Under the pieces are notes generated by a model, which did no database searches, had not been told where the DNA came from, and saw only the letters and a list, made by a program, of their open reading frames with translations. Below, piece by piece: positions 14,865 to 24,021 of a DNA stretch of 64,000 nt. The stretch is from positions 434,001-498,000 of the forward strand of contig NZ_JAMTCO010000005.1 of assembly GCF_024171925.1 (NCBI RefSeq), read 5' to 3'. The DNA is from Actinokineospora diospyrosa. GTDB taxonomy: Bacteria; Actinomycetota; Actinomycetes; Mycobacteriales; Pseudonocardiaceae. Both the position numbers and the translations under genes were made by a program. Position 1 is the first letter of the stretch, and the number at the start of each line of letters is the position of its first letter.

Positions 14865-17183
14865 TCACACCTCCTGCCAGTCGCGCACCGCCGCCAGGTA
14901 CGCCCGCTCCTGCGCCAGGGCCAGCCGATCCCACGAGTACGCCCGCGCCATTTCCCGACCGCCCGAACCCAGCCGCCGCACCCGGTCCGGGTCCGCGGCC
15001 AACTCCGCGAGCGCGCGCCCGTAGCCCGTGGTGTCGAACGCGGGCACCAAGACCCCCGCCGATTCCGGCACGACCTCACGCAAGCACTCGATGTCGAAAG
15101 CCACCACCGGACTCCCGCACGCGGCCGCCTCCAGGGCGACCATGCCGAACGTCTCGAACCGCGACGGCACCGCGACCACCCGCGCCCCCGCGAACAGCCG
15201 GTACTTGGCCGCGCCGCTGACCCACCCGGCGAACCGGACCCGGTCCGAGATCCCCAGCCGCCCCGCCATGTCCCGCAGCCGCCGCTCGTCCGGACCCGTG
15301 CCCGCCAGCACCAACCCGCCCGGCAACCGGTGGGCTTGCTCGGCGAACGCGGTCAGCAGCAGGTCCAGCCCCTTCTGGGCGATCTCCAACCGGCCGACGA
15401 ACACCACGTCGTCGCCGCGCGGGGCCTCGGTGTCGAACGCGGCGGCGTCGACGCCGTTGGCGACCACCTCGACCCGCGCAGCCGCGTTCATCGCGCTCAG
15501 CCGCTCGGCGATCCCCGCGGACACCGTCACCATCCTGCGGTGCGCCCGCACACCCGCGCGCTCGACCAGGAAGAACGGCAGCCGGTACTGGCGCGACTTC
15601 TCCCCGGCGTTGAGCCACTGCACCACGCCGATCGTCGGCCGACCGGTCCACAGCGGAGCGCCGATGCTGGACACGGGCGCGAAGAAGTCCTCCACCACCA
15701 GGTCCGCGGCGTAGCGGCGGGACACGAACGGCAGCGCGAGGGCGTAGCCCGCGATCCGACCCAGGTGCGTGCGCCCCCGGCCGATGCCGACGTGCTCGTA
15801 GCGCACCCCGTCCTGGACCCGGTCCGCGCAGCCCGGCCAGCGCGTCGTGAGGACCGTGATGTCGTGGTCGCGGGCGAGCCTGCGGTTCATCTCGTGCGTG
15901 CGCACAGCCCCACCACCGGAGCCCGGCAGCGCGGGGTCCTCGAAACCCAGGTGCAGGATGCGCAGCCGGTTCCCGGGCGGCGATGGCTTTGTAGCCCGGA
16001 TCTTGCGGGCAACGGGTGGCGTCACCATGCCCGCTGCGACCAGGACGCCCAGGCCGGCACCGAGTGCGAGATTTGAGCTGTACCAACCGATGCTGAGTCC
16101 AGTGATCACCACTGCGAGCGACAGGGCCAGTCGGGCAACGGCTTTGCGATAGGCCGCGCGCGCCTGGAGCACCGTGGTGGCCAGGGTGATCAGGCCGAGC
16201 CCCAGGCCGGTCAGGGCGGTGTAGGGGAGTAGGTGGACCGCCGAGGCCAAGTGCGTCGGCACGATCCACGAGATGAGACCGGCGGGGGTGATGATCAGTA
16301 CCGCGGTCACCGGGAGCGCGAGCCACGCATAGGTGGACAGGGTTTGCCTTGCGGCGCCGGGGGAATCGGTCAGCCGTGGGAAGGCGACCACCGCCAGCGC
16401 CGCCGCTATGAACAGGGGTACGCGGCCCAAGGTCGCGGCCAGTTGGTACGCCGCCGCATCGGGGCCGGTGCCGGTGAGGATCGGGGCGAGCACGATGTCG
16501 GTCGCCGTCAGCACGCCGAGCAACCCTTGGACCGCGCTCAATCCCGCTGTGTCCCGCCACCGCGCCCGGTCCCGCAGAACGCCTGGTCGCCAGGACAGGT
16601 CGGCCCAGGCCCCGGAGACCGTGAAACCGCCCACGAACAGCACCACCGAGCCGACCAGGAACGCGCCCAACGCACCTGCGGCCCCGAATCCCGCGGCCAC
16701 CGCCACCGAACCGAGCACGACCCGGGCCACCACCTCGCCTACTCGCAACGCCGCCAGCCGCCCGAACCGCTGTTCTCCTTGTAGCCAGCCGACAGCGCAG
16801 CCCGAGGCCATGATCCCCACGACCGCCGCCACCACCGCGACGACAGCGCTCGCCGGTGCGTACAACGCGGTGACCGCGGCGACCAGCACGGCAGCGGGCA
16901 GCGCCCCGAGCACCCCGACACCCAGCGCGTACGCCATCGCCGCCTGGCGCTGTGCCGTCCCCGCTGGGTGGGCCTTCACTGCCTTCGCGAGCGCCCACGG
17001 CACAGCCGCCGACGCCGCGGTGCCCACCACGAGCAACAGCGTCTGGCCCGCCGCGAACACCGCGTAGTCATTGCTGGGCAACCAATGTGCGAGCGCGATC
17101 CCGTAGCCGTAGCTGATCGCGCTGACCGCGACGGTCGCGCAGGCCACCAGCGTCCCGGCCCGCGCCAGTCCCGCAGCCGTCAT
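14865..17183 (-). CDS. Fusion of a Wzx-like flippase and a GT4 glycosyltransferase
   Basis: A single 772-residue frame joins two normally separate functions. Residues 1-395 are a polytopic membrane protein of the polysaccharide flippase type with about 11-12 hydrophobic segments, including the N-terminal amphipathic start and a WLQGEQRFGRL loop. Residues about 407-772 are a complete GT-B transferase of family 4: GSGGGAVRTHEMNRRL at the N-terminal nucleotide-sugar side, VVANGVDAAAF, VFVGRLEIAQKGLDLLL and the C-terminal ETFGMVALEAAACGSPVV with the E-x7-E element. No stop or frameshift lies between the halves (about 16000-15960). The fusion suggests coupling of sugar transfer to export of the lipid-linked product. 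It overlaps the upstream gene by ATGA. Confidence 0.85.
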   Translation of the reverse strand: MTAAGLARAGTLVACATVAVSAISYGYGIALAHWLPSNDYAVFAAGQTLLLVVGTAASAAVPWALAKAVKAHPAGTAQRQAAMAYALGVGVLGALPAAVLVAAVTALYAPASAVVAVVAAVVGIMASGCAVGWLQGEQRFGRLAALRVGEVVARVVLGSVAVAAGFGAAGALGAFLVGSVVLFVGGFTVSGAWADLSWRPGVLRDRARWRDTAGLSAVQGLLGVLTATDIVLAPILTGTGPDAAAYQLAATLGRVPLFIAAALAVVAFPRLTDSPGAARQTLSTYAWLALPVTAVLIITPAGLISWIVPTHLASAVHLLPYTALTGLGLGLITLATTVLQARAAYRKAVARLALSLAVVITGLSIGWYSSNLALGAGLGVLVAAGMVTPPVARKIRATKPSPPGNRLRILHLGFEDPALPGSGGGAVRTHEMNRRLARDHDITVLTTRWPGCADRVQDGVRYEHVGIGRGRTHLGRIAGYALALPFVSRRYAADLVVEDFFAPVSSIGAPLWTGRPTIGVVQWLNAGEKSRQYRLPFFLVERAGVRAHRRMVTVSAGIAERLSAMNAAARVEVVANGVDAAAFDTEAPRGDDVVFVGRLEIAQKGLDLLLTAFAEQAHRLPGGLVLAGTGPDERRLRDMAGRLGISDRVRFAGWVSGAAKYRLFAGARVVAVPSRFETFGMVALEAAACGSPVVAFDIECLREVVPESAGVLVPAFDTTGYGRALAELAADPDRVRRLGSGGREMARAYSWDRLALAQERAYLAAVRDWQEV

Positions 17184-18607
17184 GCGCGAGCGGCGGTGGG
17201 CAGGGCGACGCCGGTCAGCAGGTGCTCCTCGGTCGCCAACTCGATGCTCACCGGCTCGACGTTCCACCTGGACAGCACCGCCTCGGCGTCCAACTCGTCG
17301 CAGCCGTGCAGCAGCGCGCTCCCCAGGTCGCCGACAACCCGAACCTGGTCGGTGCGCCTCCCGCGCGGCGGCGGCACGTCCAACGGGACGCGGAACCGCA
17401 CCGCGGTGGCCAGGTCCGACCGGGCCGACCGGCGGTCCTTGACCCCGGCGGCGCGCCGCTCGACCTCGCCGAGCACCACCCCGGCCAGCAGTTCCGCGCT
17501 GCGGTCCCAGGTGAACGCCGACGCCCACGACCGGCAGTTGTCCGACATCGCGGCCGCGGTCCCGTCGTCGGCCAGCTCGCCGAGCGCACCGATCAGCGCC
17601 GGGGCCAGCGCGTCGGCGTCCGGCACGACCCAGCCGGTGTGCCCGTGCCGCACCGAGTCGTCGATCCCGGCGGCCGACAACGCCAGACACGGCACGCCGA
17701 ACCTGGCTGCCTCCAACACCGTGCAGCCCCACCCCTCACCCTGCGAGGTGGACGTCGTCAGCCACGCCCGCTGCATCAACTCGTCACGCCGCTGGTCGGA
17801 GAGCCTGCCGCGGAAGCGGACCGCGCCGCGCAGCCCCAGCTCGCCCGCGAGCAGCTCCAGCGCCCGCCGCTGCTTGCCGTCACCGATGATCTCCACCCGC
17901 AGATCCGGCACGGCGGCGACGACCTCGGGCAGCGCGCGCAGCAACCGGTCGACCCGCTTGTGCGCCACGAGCCTGCTCACCAGCGCGATGGTCGGCTCCG
18001 GATCCCGCGGCCCGGCCCGGTGCGCTGGCGGCTCGTTGCCGTTGGGGACCACGAAGACCGGTCCGCGCACCCGCAGCGCCGCGCGCATCTCGCGCCGGGT
18101 CGACGGGGACACCGCGACCATCGCGCGGTCGCCGTAGACCCGCCTGCTCACCGGCCCCTCCAGCAGCCTGCCGACCGCCGCCACCGGCTTGCCGAAGTGC
18201 GCCCCGAACTGGTCCTGGTGCACGTGGTGCACCACCTGCACGACCGCCGTCGACCTCCGCACGAACGCCGGGGCGAAGAACGGGATCCCGTTCTGGCAGT
18301 CCACAACTGCGTCGAACAGCCCCCCGTACCGCACCATCGACGCCGCCGCGGCCGGGTAGAGCGAGAACTCCCCGCCCCGCCGCAGGACCTGGACCCCGTC
18401 GATCACCTCCCGCCCCGGCGCCCCCGGCGGCCGAGCGGTCAACCAGGTGACCTTGACCCCAGCCGCCACCCAGCGCTTCGCGATCTGGTGGGCGTACAAC
18501 TCGGCGCCACCCGCCCGCGGGTGCCGGACGTCGCGCCAGTTGAGCAACAACACCGCCCGCCCGCGCAGGGCGCCGAGCGCGGTGGCGGCGGGCTGGCGCG
18601 CGCTCAC
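17180..18607 (-). CDS. GT4 glycosyltransferase with unusual C-terminal extension
   Basis: A 475-residue retaining glycosyltransferase. The GT4 core (about 18-385) shows LLNWRDVRHPRAGGAELYAH, VVQVVHHVHQDQFG, VPNGNEPP, IALVSRLVAHKRVDRLLRAL and STSQGEGWGCTVLEAARFGVP (the UDP/GDP-sugar binding E-x7-E region). From about residue 385 an extra 90 residues follow (RRSARSDLATAVRFRVPLD to the end) that are not part of the usual fold; I do not recognise them. GTG start overlaps the upstream GT2 stop as GTGA. Part of the six-gene glycan operon. Confidence 0.85.
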   Translation of the reverse strand: MSARQPAATALGALRGRAVLLLNWRDVRHPRAGGAELYAHQIAKRWVAAGVKVTWLTARPPGAPGREVIDGVQVLRRGGEFSLYPAAAASMVRYGGLFDAVVDCQNGIPFFAPAFVRRSTAVVQVVHHVHQDQFGAHFGKPVAAVGRLLEGPVSRRVYGDRAMVAVSPSTRREMRAALRVRGPVFVVPNGNEPPAHRAGPRDPEPTIALVSRLVAHKRVDRLLRALPEVVAAVPDLRVEIIGDGKQRRALELLAGELGLRGAVRFRGRLSDQRRDELMQRAWLTTSTSQGEGWGCTVLEAARFGVPCLALSAAGIDDSVRHGHTGWVVPDADALAPALIGALGELADDGTAAAMSDNCRSWASAFTWDRSAELLAGVVLGEVERRAAGVKDRRSARSDLATAVRFRVPLDVPPPRGRRTDQVRVVGDLGSALLHGCDELDAEAVLSRWNVEPVSIELATEEHLLTGVALPTAARA

Positions 18608-19365
18608 GCCTTGGCTCCCAGCAGGGTCAGCGCGGCCCGGAACGCGGGCAGGCCGTCGCGCAGCGGGCGCAGGGTGGAGCGGGCGTCGTCGGTCCAGGTG
18701 ATGGGGAGTTCGACCACGGTGCCGCCCTGGCTCTGGACGCCGCGCAGGAGTTCGACGTCGAAGGCGAAGCCGGTGACGGCGCAGGTGGCGAGAGCGCGCT
18801 GCACCGCGGTCCGCTCGAAGAACTTGAAGCCGCACTGGGTGTCCGCCACGCCGGGGACCATCCGCTTGGCCAGGGCCCGGAAGGCGGCGCCGCCCAGGCG
18901 CCTGGCGACCGGTTGTTTGCGCCGGATCGCCGCGCCCCCGGCGTAGCGCGACCCGATCACCGCGGTCGCGCCCGCCTCCAGCGCCGCCAACGCCTCGCCC
19001 AGCGCCTCGATCGGGGTGGCCAGGTCCGCGTCGACGAACCCGACGTAGCGCGCGGCGCTGGTCATCATGCCCCGGCGCACCGCGGCGCCCTTGCCCGCGA
19101 TCGCGCAGCCGATCACCTCGACCGGGACCGGCGCGGCGTCGGCCCGCCTGGCGACCCGCGCCGTCGCGTCCGCGCTCCCGTTGTCCACCACCACGATCCG
19201 CGAGGACCACGGGCGCGTCGCCAGGTAGCGCGCGGTCGCCACCACCGACCCGCGCAGCCGCCGCGCCTCGTTGTACGCCGGTATCACCACCTCGACGTCC
19301 ACCGGCCCGCGCCGAGCGGCCACCGGGACCGCGCGGGTGGTCGGGACGAGCTGTGCCTGGGTCAC
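18604..19365 (-). CDS. GT2 family glycosyltransferase (polyprenyl-phosphate glucosyltransferase-like)
   Basis: The first gene of the glycan operon, about 253 residues. It is a family 2 transferase: VDVEVVIPAYNEARRL at the start, IVVVDNGSADATA, then the DxD motif in YVGFVDADLATPIEAL, and DTQCGFKFFER typical of dolichyl-phosphate beta-glucosyltransferases. It would load a sugar onto polyprenyl phosphate, a suitable donor for the GT39-type enzyme at the other end of the operon. I prefer GTG at 19365, preceded by a GGGGGG ribosome-site-like run; an ATG at 19401 would add 12 residues. Confidence 0.85.
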   Translation of the reverse strand: MTQAQLVPTTRAVPVAARRGPVDVEVVIPAYNEARRLRGSVVATARYLATRPWSSRIVVVDNGSADATARVARRADAAPVPVEVIGCAIAGKGAAVRRGMMTSAARYVGFVDADLATPIEALGEALAALEAGATAVIGSRYAGGAAIRRKQPVARRLGGAAFRALAKRMVPGVADTQCGFKFFERTAVQRALATCAVTGFAFDVELLRGVQSQGGTVVELPITWTDDARSTLRPLRDGLPAFRAALTLLGAKA

Positions 19366-19984
19366 GAAGTGGCCCCCCTGGGATCCGGAAGTCAACACCA
19401 TTCACCGCCGCGGCGACCATATGCCACCTTCGGGTGAATCGAAACCGGGCCGGGTGAACCCTTTGTTAAGGGTGCCCCGCGCTTATCCGCCAACAGTGCG
19501 CCGGATTGGCCAATTCGTGAATTCCCTCACAGGGTGCAACCCGCCGGTTTTCCCGGTGTCGTCCCAGGTCACGGCGTTGCGAATGGTGTAGACCGGCCGG
19601 GGTCCGATTCGACCGCTTCCCTACTTTCGGATGATTCACGGGAAGTTCGAAACGTGGAACCCGAATACTTGTCGTGAATGCCGCCGTCGGGCCTGCCCGG
19701 TTGCGATCGGATGCGATACCCGTTCTTTCGCGGTGCTCCCCGCTCGGGGACCCGGGGCCCGGTTCATCCACGAGGCCCGCGGCGCCCACTCCGGCGGCCC
19801 GTCCGGGTGGTGTCCGCCGGGGGCCGCGCACCGGGGGCTGCTCGGGGCGCTGCGTTACGTCAACTGCGTGCTCTCGAGCGCGCGGCTCGGGTGCGGGCCC
19901 GCGGCGTCCGCGCGGGCCCGGGTCGTGACCCCGGCCGCCGGTGTCCTGGCCCGCCCGCCAGGTCCGTCGCGGCCGGGGCGGCCT
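19366..19984. other. Non-coding region upstream of the glycan operon
   Basis: About 620 bp without a supported gene. The part nearest the operon (19400-19680) is less GC-rich than its surroundings and should hold the operon promoter; ACCCTT-TGTT-AAGGGT at 19458-19473 is a small inverted repeat that could be an operator. The part 19690-19980 is very GC-rich with small palindromes and no codon structure. Confidence 0.5.
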
Positions 19985-20007
19985 GCCTGCCCGCGGTGTG
20001 GGCAGGC
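19985..20007 (-). terminator. Stem-loop terminator of lsr2
   Basis: An 8 bp stem GCCTGCCC/GGGCAGGC with a seven-base loop lies 13 bases after the lsr2 stop on the minus strand. Confidence 0.55.
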
Positions 20008-20020
20008 GGCGGCGCCGCGG

Positions 20021-20359
20021 TCAGGAGGTGCCGTGGGCTTCCTGGAACTTGGTCACCAGCGCCTGCGGGATGCGGCCGCGCTCGGCGATGTTCTCGCCCT
20101 GGGAGCGCGCCCATTCCCGAATTGCCTGGTTGTCCAGCCGGGTCGCGCCGAACCGGCGGACGACGCCGTTCTTGGCTTTCCGGCCGTCCGTGCGGCGGGC
20201 GTGCCCGACGTACTGGGCGAGGGAATCTCGCAGTCGTGCGGCGTTGTCTCTCGACAGGTCGATCAGGAACTCCACGCCGTCGATGGCGAAGGCGACGGTC
20301 TCGTCTGCCCGGCCGCCGTCGAGGTCGTCGACGAGTTCCACAACGGTCTTCTGCGCCAC
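20021..20359 (-). CDS. lsr2: Lsr2 nucleoid-associated protein
   Basis: A 112-residue Lsr2, the actinobacterial xenogeneic silencer that bridges DNA and coats AT-rich stretches. The N-terminal dimerisation domain starts AQKTVVELVDDLDGG and continues with VAFAIDGVEFLIDLS. The C-terminal DNA-binding domain holds the AT-hook-like RGRIPQALVTKFQEAHG; the core family motif is RGR, and it is intact. GTG start with GGAGG five bases upstream. Family length is about 110 residues, so it is complete. It lies between the glycan operon and a metabolic gene, alone in its transcription unit with a terminator after it. Confidence 0.96.
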   Translation of the reverse strand: MAQKTVVELVDDLDGGRADETVAFAIDGVEFLIDLSRDNAARLRDSLAQYVGHARRTDGRKAKNGVVRRFGATRLDNQAIREWARSQGENIAERGRIPQALVTKFQEAHGTS

Positions 20360-20761
20360 GGTTTCCTCCGCATGATGAGAGTTCGTTTCCGGCTGCTTTA
20401 TCCCGCGCCGGACCGGCCACGCCCAGGGTATTGCTCAACCGATCGGGGGAAGCGTATCGGTAGCCCGGTCCGGGAACCACCCAGTGCCCCGGGACGGCCG
20501 TCATCGTTATTACTACCTCATCGAGGGTATCCGGTCCACTAGCGAGATTGCGACCTGCCCGCTTGGTCCGGATCAGGTCCAACGGCCCTGTCGTTGCTAA
20601 CGGGTTCGCCCAGGTCAAGGCCGTAAGTGGAATGGGGGAACGTTAACTGCCACCCGTTCGGCGGTAATTGCCTACCAGGCAACATGAGGATCGGTCAGGC
20701 ATTTCCGGACCGTGAATCCGCGCCTTCTCGCGCCCGACCCCGTCGGCGTTACAGTTCGCCC
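20360..20761. other. Divergent intergenic region between lsr2 and the desulfhydrase-like gene
   Basis: No gene seen. It is less GC-rich than average, for example TTATTACTACCTC around 20510. TACAGT at 20750-20755 ends six bases before the ATG of the plus-strand gene and is a likely -10 of a leaderless transcript. Confidence 0.5.
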
Positions 20762-21808
20762 ATGGCCCACGACCTGACCGCCTTCCCCCGCGTCCCGCTC
20801 GGCCTTTGGCCGACCCCGCTGCAGGAGTGCCCGAGGCTGGCCGCCGCGCTCGGCGTGCGGCGGCTGCTGGTGAAGCGCGATGACCTCAGCCCACTGGGGG
20901 TGGGTGGCAACAAGCTGCGAAAACTGGAGTTCCTGCTCGGCGCCGCACTCGCCGACGGCGTCCGCCAAGTGATCACATTCGGTGCCTTGCAGACCAACCA
21001 CGGCAGGCTCACCGCGGCCGCCTGCGCGCGCTTGGGGCTGCGGTGCGATCTTGTTCTCACCCGCGATGTGCCCCGCGACGGCGACGCCTATGAGCGGTCC
21101 GGGAACATGGCGCTGCACCGCGTCTTCGGGGCGAACGTGCACTTGTGCGCCGATGAACACGAGGTTGCCGAGACGTGCCGCGTCCTCGCCGAGGAGGCCG
21201 CCGCGCACGAGCGCCCGGTGCTCACCATCCCGATCGGCGGCTCCAACCCCACCGGGGCGCTCGGCTACGTCGCCGCCACCCAGGAGCTGCTCGCCCAGCT
21301 CGACGGCACACCGGACCGGGTCGTCGTCGGGGTCGGCAGCGCGGGCACCGCGGCCGGGATCGCGCTGGCCCTGGAGGGTCGCGGGATCCGCCTCGACGCC
21401 GCCTGCGTGTCGCGCACCGCGCCCCAGGCCCGCGCCATGATCGCCGACCTCGCGGGCCAGACCGCCGCCCTGCTCGGCGCCCCCGCACCCGCGCTGGCCA
21501 CCCTGCACACCGACGACCGCGCGGTCGGCCCCGGCTACGGCATCCCGACGCCGCAGGTGTGGGCGGCGATCACGCTGTTCGCCCGCACCGAGGCCATCGC
21601 GCTGGACCCGGTGTACACCGGCAAGGCGGCCGCCTACCTGCGCGCCGCCACCCGATCAGGGGAGATCGCGCCCACCGAGACCGTCGTGTTCGTGCACACC
21701 GGCGGCCTGCCGGGCCTGTTCGCCTACGCGCCGGAACTCAACCAGGCGCTCGACGAGCAGGTGCTGCACGAGCGGACGCCGGAAGGCCAGGTACCTGAGC
21801 TGGGCTAG
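20762..21808 (+). CDS. D-cysteine desulfhydrase / ACC deaminase family PLP enzyme
   Basis: A 348-residue fold-type II pyridoxal-phosphate enzyme. LLVKRDDLSPLGVGGNKLRKLEF carries the cofactor lysine (in GGNKLRKLEF), FGALQTNHGRLTAAACARLGL follows as in this family, and VGSAGTAAGIALAL binds the phosphate. DPVYTGKAAAYL is a family mark shared by DcyD and ACC deaminases. These enzymes release ammonia and sulfide or an oxoacid from small amino acids; which substrate is used cannot be told. The ATG lacks a ribosome site and follows a -10-like TACAGT, so it is probably leaderless. Its stop overlaps the stop of the convergent DUF3145 gene through a shared CTAG. Confidence 0.88.
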   Translation: MAHDLTAFPRVPLGLWPTPLQECPRLAAALGVRRLLVKRDDLSPLGVGGNKLRKLEFLLGAALADGVRQVITFGALQTNHGRLTAAACARLGLRCDLVLTRDVPRDGDAYERSGNMALHRVFGANVHLCADEHEVAETCRVLAEEAAAHERPVLTIPIGGSNPTGALGYVAATQELLAQLDGTPDRVVVGVGSAGTAAGIALALEGRGIRLDAACVSRTAPQARAMIADLAGQTAALLGAPAPALATLHTDDRAVGPGYGIPTPQVWAAITLFARTEAIALDPVYTGKAAAYLRAATRSGEIAPTETVVFVHTGGLPGLFAYAPELNQALDEQVLHERTPEGQVPELG

Positions 21809-22308
21809 CCGACCCGGTGCAGCCAGGTGACGGGGGCCCCGTCACCGGCGCGCCGGTAGGGCTCGAGCGCCTCGTCCCACGAGGCGCCGAGCAGCTCGTC
21901 GACCTTGAACGCGAAGGACTCACCGCCGCGGGCCGCGGTGGCGATGGCGCGCAGCTGGTTCTCGTCCACGACGATGTCGCCGCTGGCGCTGGTGCGGGCC
22001 CGCCACAGGCCGAGCGTGGGCGCGTAGCAGTACCGCTCCCCGTCGACGCCGCTGCTCGGCTCCTCGGTGACCTCGAACCGGGTCATCGGCCACGCGCGCA
22101 GCGCGGCGGCCAACTTCGACCCGGTGCCCGGGTCCCCGGTCCACGCGCATTCCGCGCGCAGAAGTCCGGGGGCGGCGGGCTGCGCGGTCCAGCGCAGCTC
22201 GGCGCGCACCCCGAGGGTGCCCGAGATAGCCCACTCGACGTGCGGACATACCGCAGCCGGCGACGAGTGGACGTACACCACACCTTGGGTGTTGCCACGG
22301 GTGCTCAC
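21805..22308 (-). CDS. DUF3145 family protein
   Basis: A 167-residue soluble protein matching the actinobacterial DUF3145 family over its whole length. The conserved start reads VVYVHSSPAAVCPHVEWA, followed by GTLGVRAELRWTAQPAAPG and ending in EPYRRAGDGAPVTWLHRVG. No enzyme motif is visible. The family is widely kept in actinobacteria next to housekeeping genes but has no established role. Confidence 0.9.
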   Translation of the reverse strand: MSTRGNTQGVVYVHSSPAAVCPHVEWAISGTLGVRAELRWTAQPAAPGLLRAECAWTGDPGTGSKLAAALRAWPMTRFEVTEEPSSGVDGERYCYAPTLGLWRARTSASGDIVVDENQLRAIATAARGGESFAFKVDELLGASWDEALEPYRRAGDGAPVTWLHRVG

Positions 22309-22728
22309 TGCTGACCTCCGCTGCTCGACGAGGATCGTCTTCCCCTACGTCCTGCGCCGGAACGGGTGTCTGCTGACCACACGCGGTATTCCCGGCGCCA
22401 TTGTGCCCTGCTACCGGACACTTTGGCCACACGAACCCCGAAAACACCGCGGGCCCCAGCTATTCCGCCCGGAATGCGGGCGCGCGACGAACCGGGGATG
22501 GGCGGTTTCCGCCCCGCTAGCCCCGGTTGATCTTCTCCAGAAGACGCGCGCGCCGGGGTCGCGTTGCCTCAGTTGTGATCTTTTTCCGCGATCGGGCTAC
22601 CCCGGCCCGGTGAGTCCGGCGGCCTGCTACGCACATGGCGCCATCTCGCCACCCGGTCGTGTGATGCTCCCGCTAGCGTGTCATGCCATGGTGGGAATCC
22701 CACCGACTCGCTGCCGGAGGTGACGCCC
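22309..22728. other. Divergent intergenic region with a palindrome before the next gene
   Basis: About 420 bp with no supported gene. A perfect 15-base palindrome, GGTGGGA-A-TCCCACC (22690-22704), lies 24 bases before the GTG at 22729 and is a candidate operator or mRNA hairpin. The rest shows no clear signal. Confidence 0.45.
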
Positions 22729-23985
22729 GTGCGCTTGGTCCGCGTCGGAGAGACGACGTCCGAGGTGGGCCGGGACGTGCGGGCCGCGCTGACCTCCTGG
22801 GGCCGCGGCGACGCCGTCGCGGGCGGGGTCGCCCTGCTCGGCGTGCGGGTCCCCGGGTTCGGCTCCGCCGTCGAGGCGGTGGTCCTGCTGCCCCGCGGCG
22901 TCCTGGTGGTCATCGGCGTCGACCTGCCCGACCCCGCCATGCGGCTGGAGGCCCCGCTCGAGGACCGCTGGCGGGTCGACGGCTGGCCGATCGCCCGCCC
23001 GGACGGCCCGGTGAACCCGGCGGCCAACGCCCTCGGCGCCACCGCCGCGGTCGCCGCCGTCGTCCGCGACAAACAACCCCGCCCCGTGCCGGTGGGCACC
23101 GTCGTCGCCGTCGGCCCCTATGTCTCCCGGGTGGACCAACCCGCCGCGGACAGGGAACGCGGGGTTCGGATTCTGCACCCGGAACCGATGACGCTGCTCG
23201 CCGTCGCCCGGGAATTGGCCGCGCACAGCCGACCGAGTCCGATAGATGAACTGCGCCGCGTGCTCGCGGTGCTACACCCCGCAACCACGCTCACCGACGA
23301 AGATTTGCTCGCCGAGGGATTTCCCGACGGCCTCTCCCCGGAAGCGGGCGCCGAGCGGACCACCATCCTCCCGCTGATCCCCGGCCGCCCGACCCCGCCG
23401 CCGCCACCGGCCAAGCGCAGGCCCCGGTTGTGGCCGATCGCCGCGGTGGTCGTCGTGGCCCTGCTGCTGGTCGTCGGGATCGCCGTGGCGGTCAGCGCGG
23501 ACGACACCTCCGCCAGGGCACCCGGTGGCCCGGGCGCCGCCGCCGCGGACGCCGTGGCCTTCGCGGGCAGGGGCACCGCCTCCAGCGCCGACTGCGCCGC
23601 CCACACCGACGGCGAGGTGAAGGCGTGGCTGGAGCGCAACGGCTGCGCGCGCCTGATCCGCGGCCGGTTCGAGGCCACCACCACCGGCCGCCGCGCCGCG
23701 GTGCTCGTCGGCGTCCTGCGCTTCACCGGCAGCACCTCCGCCGCCGAGTTGCGGACCGTCCTGGACCGCCCGGGCGCCGGGACCGTGCTCGACCAGGCCG
23801 CCGAGGGCGTCGCCTGGCCCGACGGCCTCACCCCGCCGTTCCAGAGCGCGCTCAAGGCGGCGGGCAGCGAGGGCAACAGCGTCAAGCTCGTCCAGGTCGT
23901 CTGGGTCGACCAGCCGTCCACCCCGGACGACCCGGTGCTGCGCGAGATCGCCGCGCGTGCGATGCGCCTCACCCTGGCGGGCTGA
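22729..23985 (+). CDS. Membrane protein with N-terminal NERD-like cytoplasmic domain
   Basis: A 418-residue protein. Residues 1-170 form a cytoplasmic domain (VRLVRVGETTSEVGRDVRAAL, then EAVVLLPRGVLVVIGVDLPD) that resembles actinobacterial nuclease-related NERD-like domains, without a clear catalytic signature. A Pro-rich linker (PTPPPPPAKRRPR) precedes one transmembrane helix at about 245-268. The outside part has two cysteines (CAAHTDGEVKAWLERNGC) likely forming a disulfide. GTG at 22729 is chosen because GGAGG lies eight bases upstream. It is followed by another single-pass membrane protein. Role unknown. Confidence 0.7.
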   Translation: MRLVRVGETTSEVGRDVRAALTSWGRGDAVAGGVALLGVRVPGFGSAVEAVVLLPRGVLVVIGVDLPDPAMRLEAPLEDRWRVDGWPIARPDGPVNPAANALGATAAVAAVVRDKQPRPVPVGTVVAVGPYVSRVDQPAADRERGVRILHPEPMTLLAVARELAAHSRPSPIDELRRVLAVLHPATTLTDEDLLAEGFPDGLSPEAGAERTTILPLIPGRPTPPPPPAKRRPRLWPIAAVVVVALLLVVGIAVAVSADDTSARAPGGPGAAAADAVAFAGRGTASSADCAAHTDGEVKAWLERNGCARLIRGRFEATTTGRRAAVLVGVLRFTGSTSAAELRTVLDRPGAGTVLDQAAEGVAWPDGLTPPFQSALKAAGSEGNSVKLVQVVWVDQPSTPDDPVLREIAARAMRLTLAG

Positions 23986-24021
23986 GCGCCGCCCCGGCTG
24001 CGGTTGTGGGACCCTGTCGGC

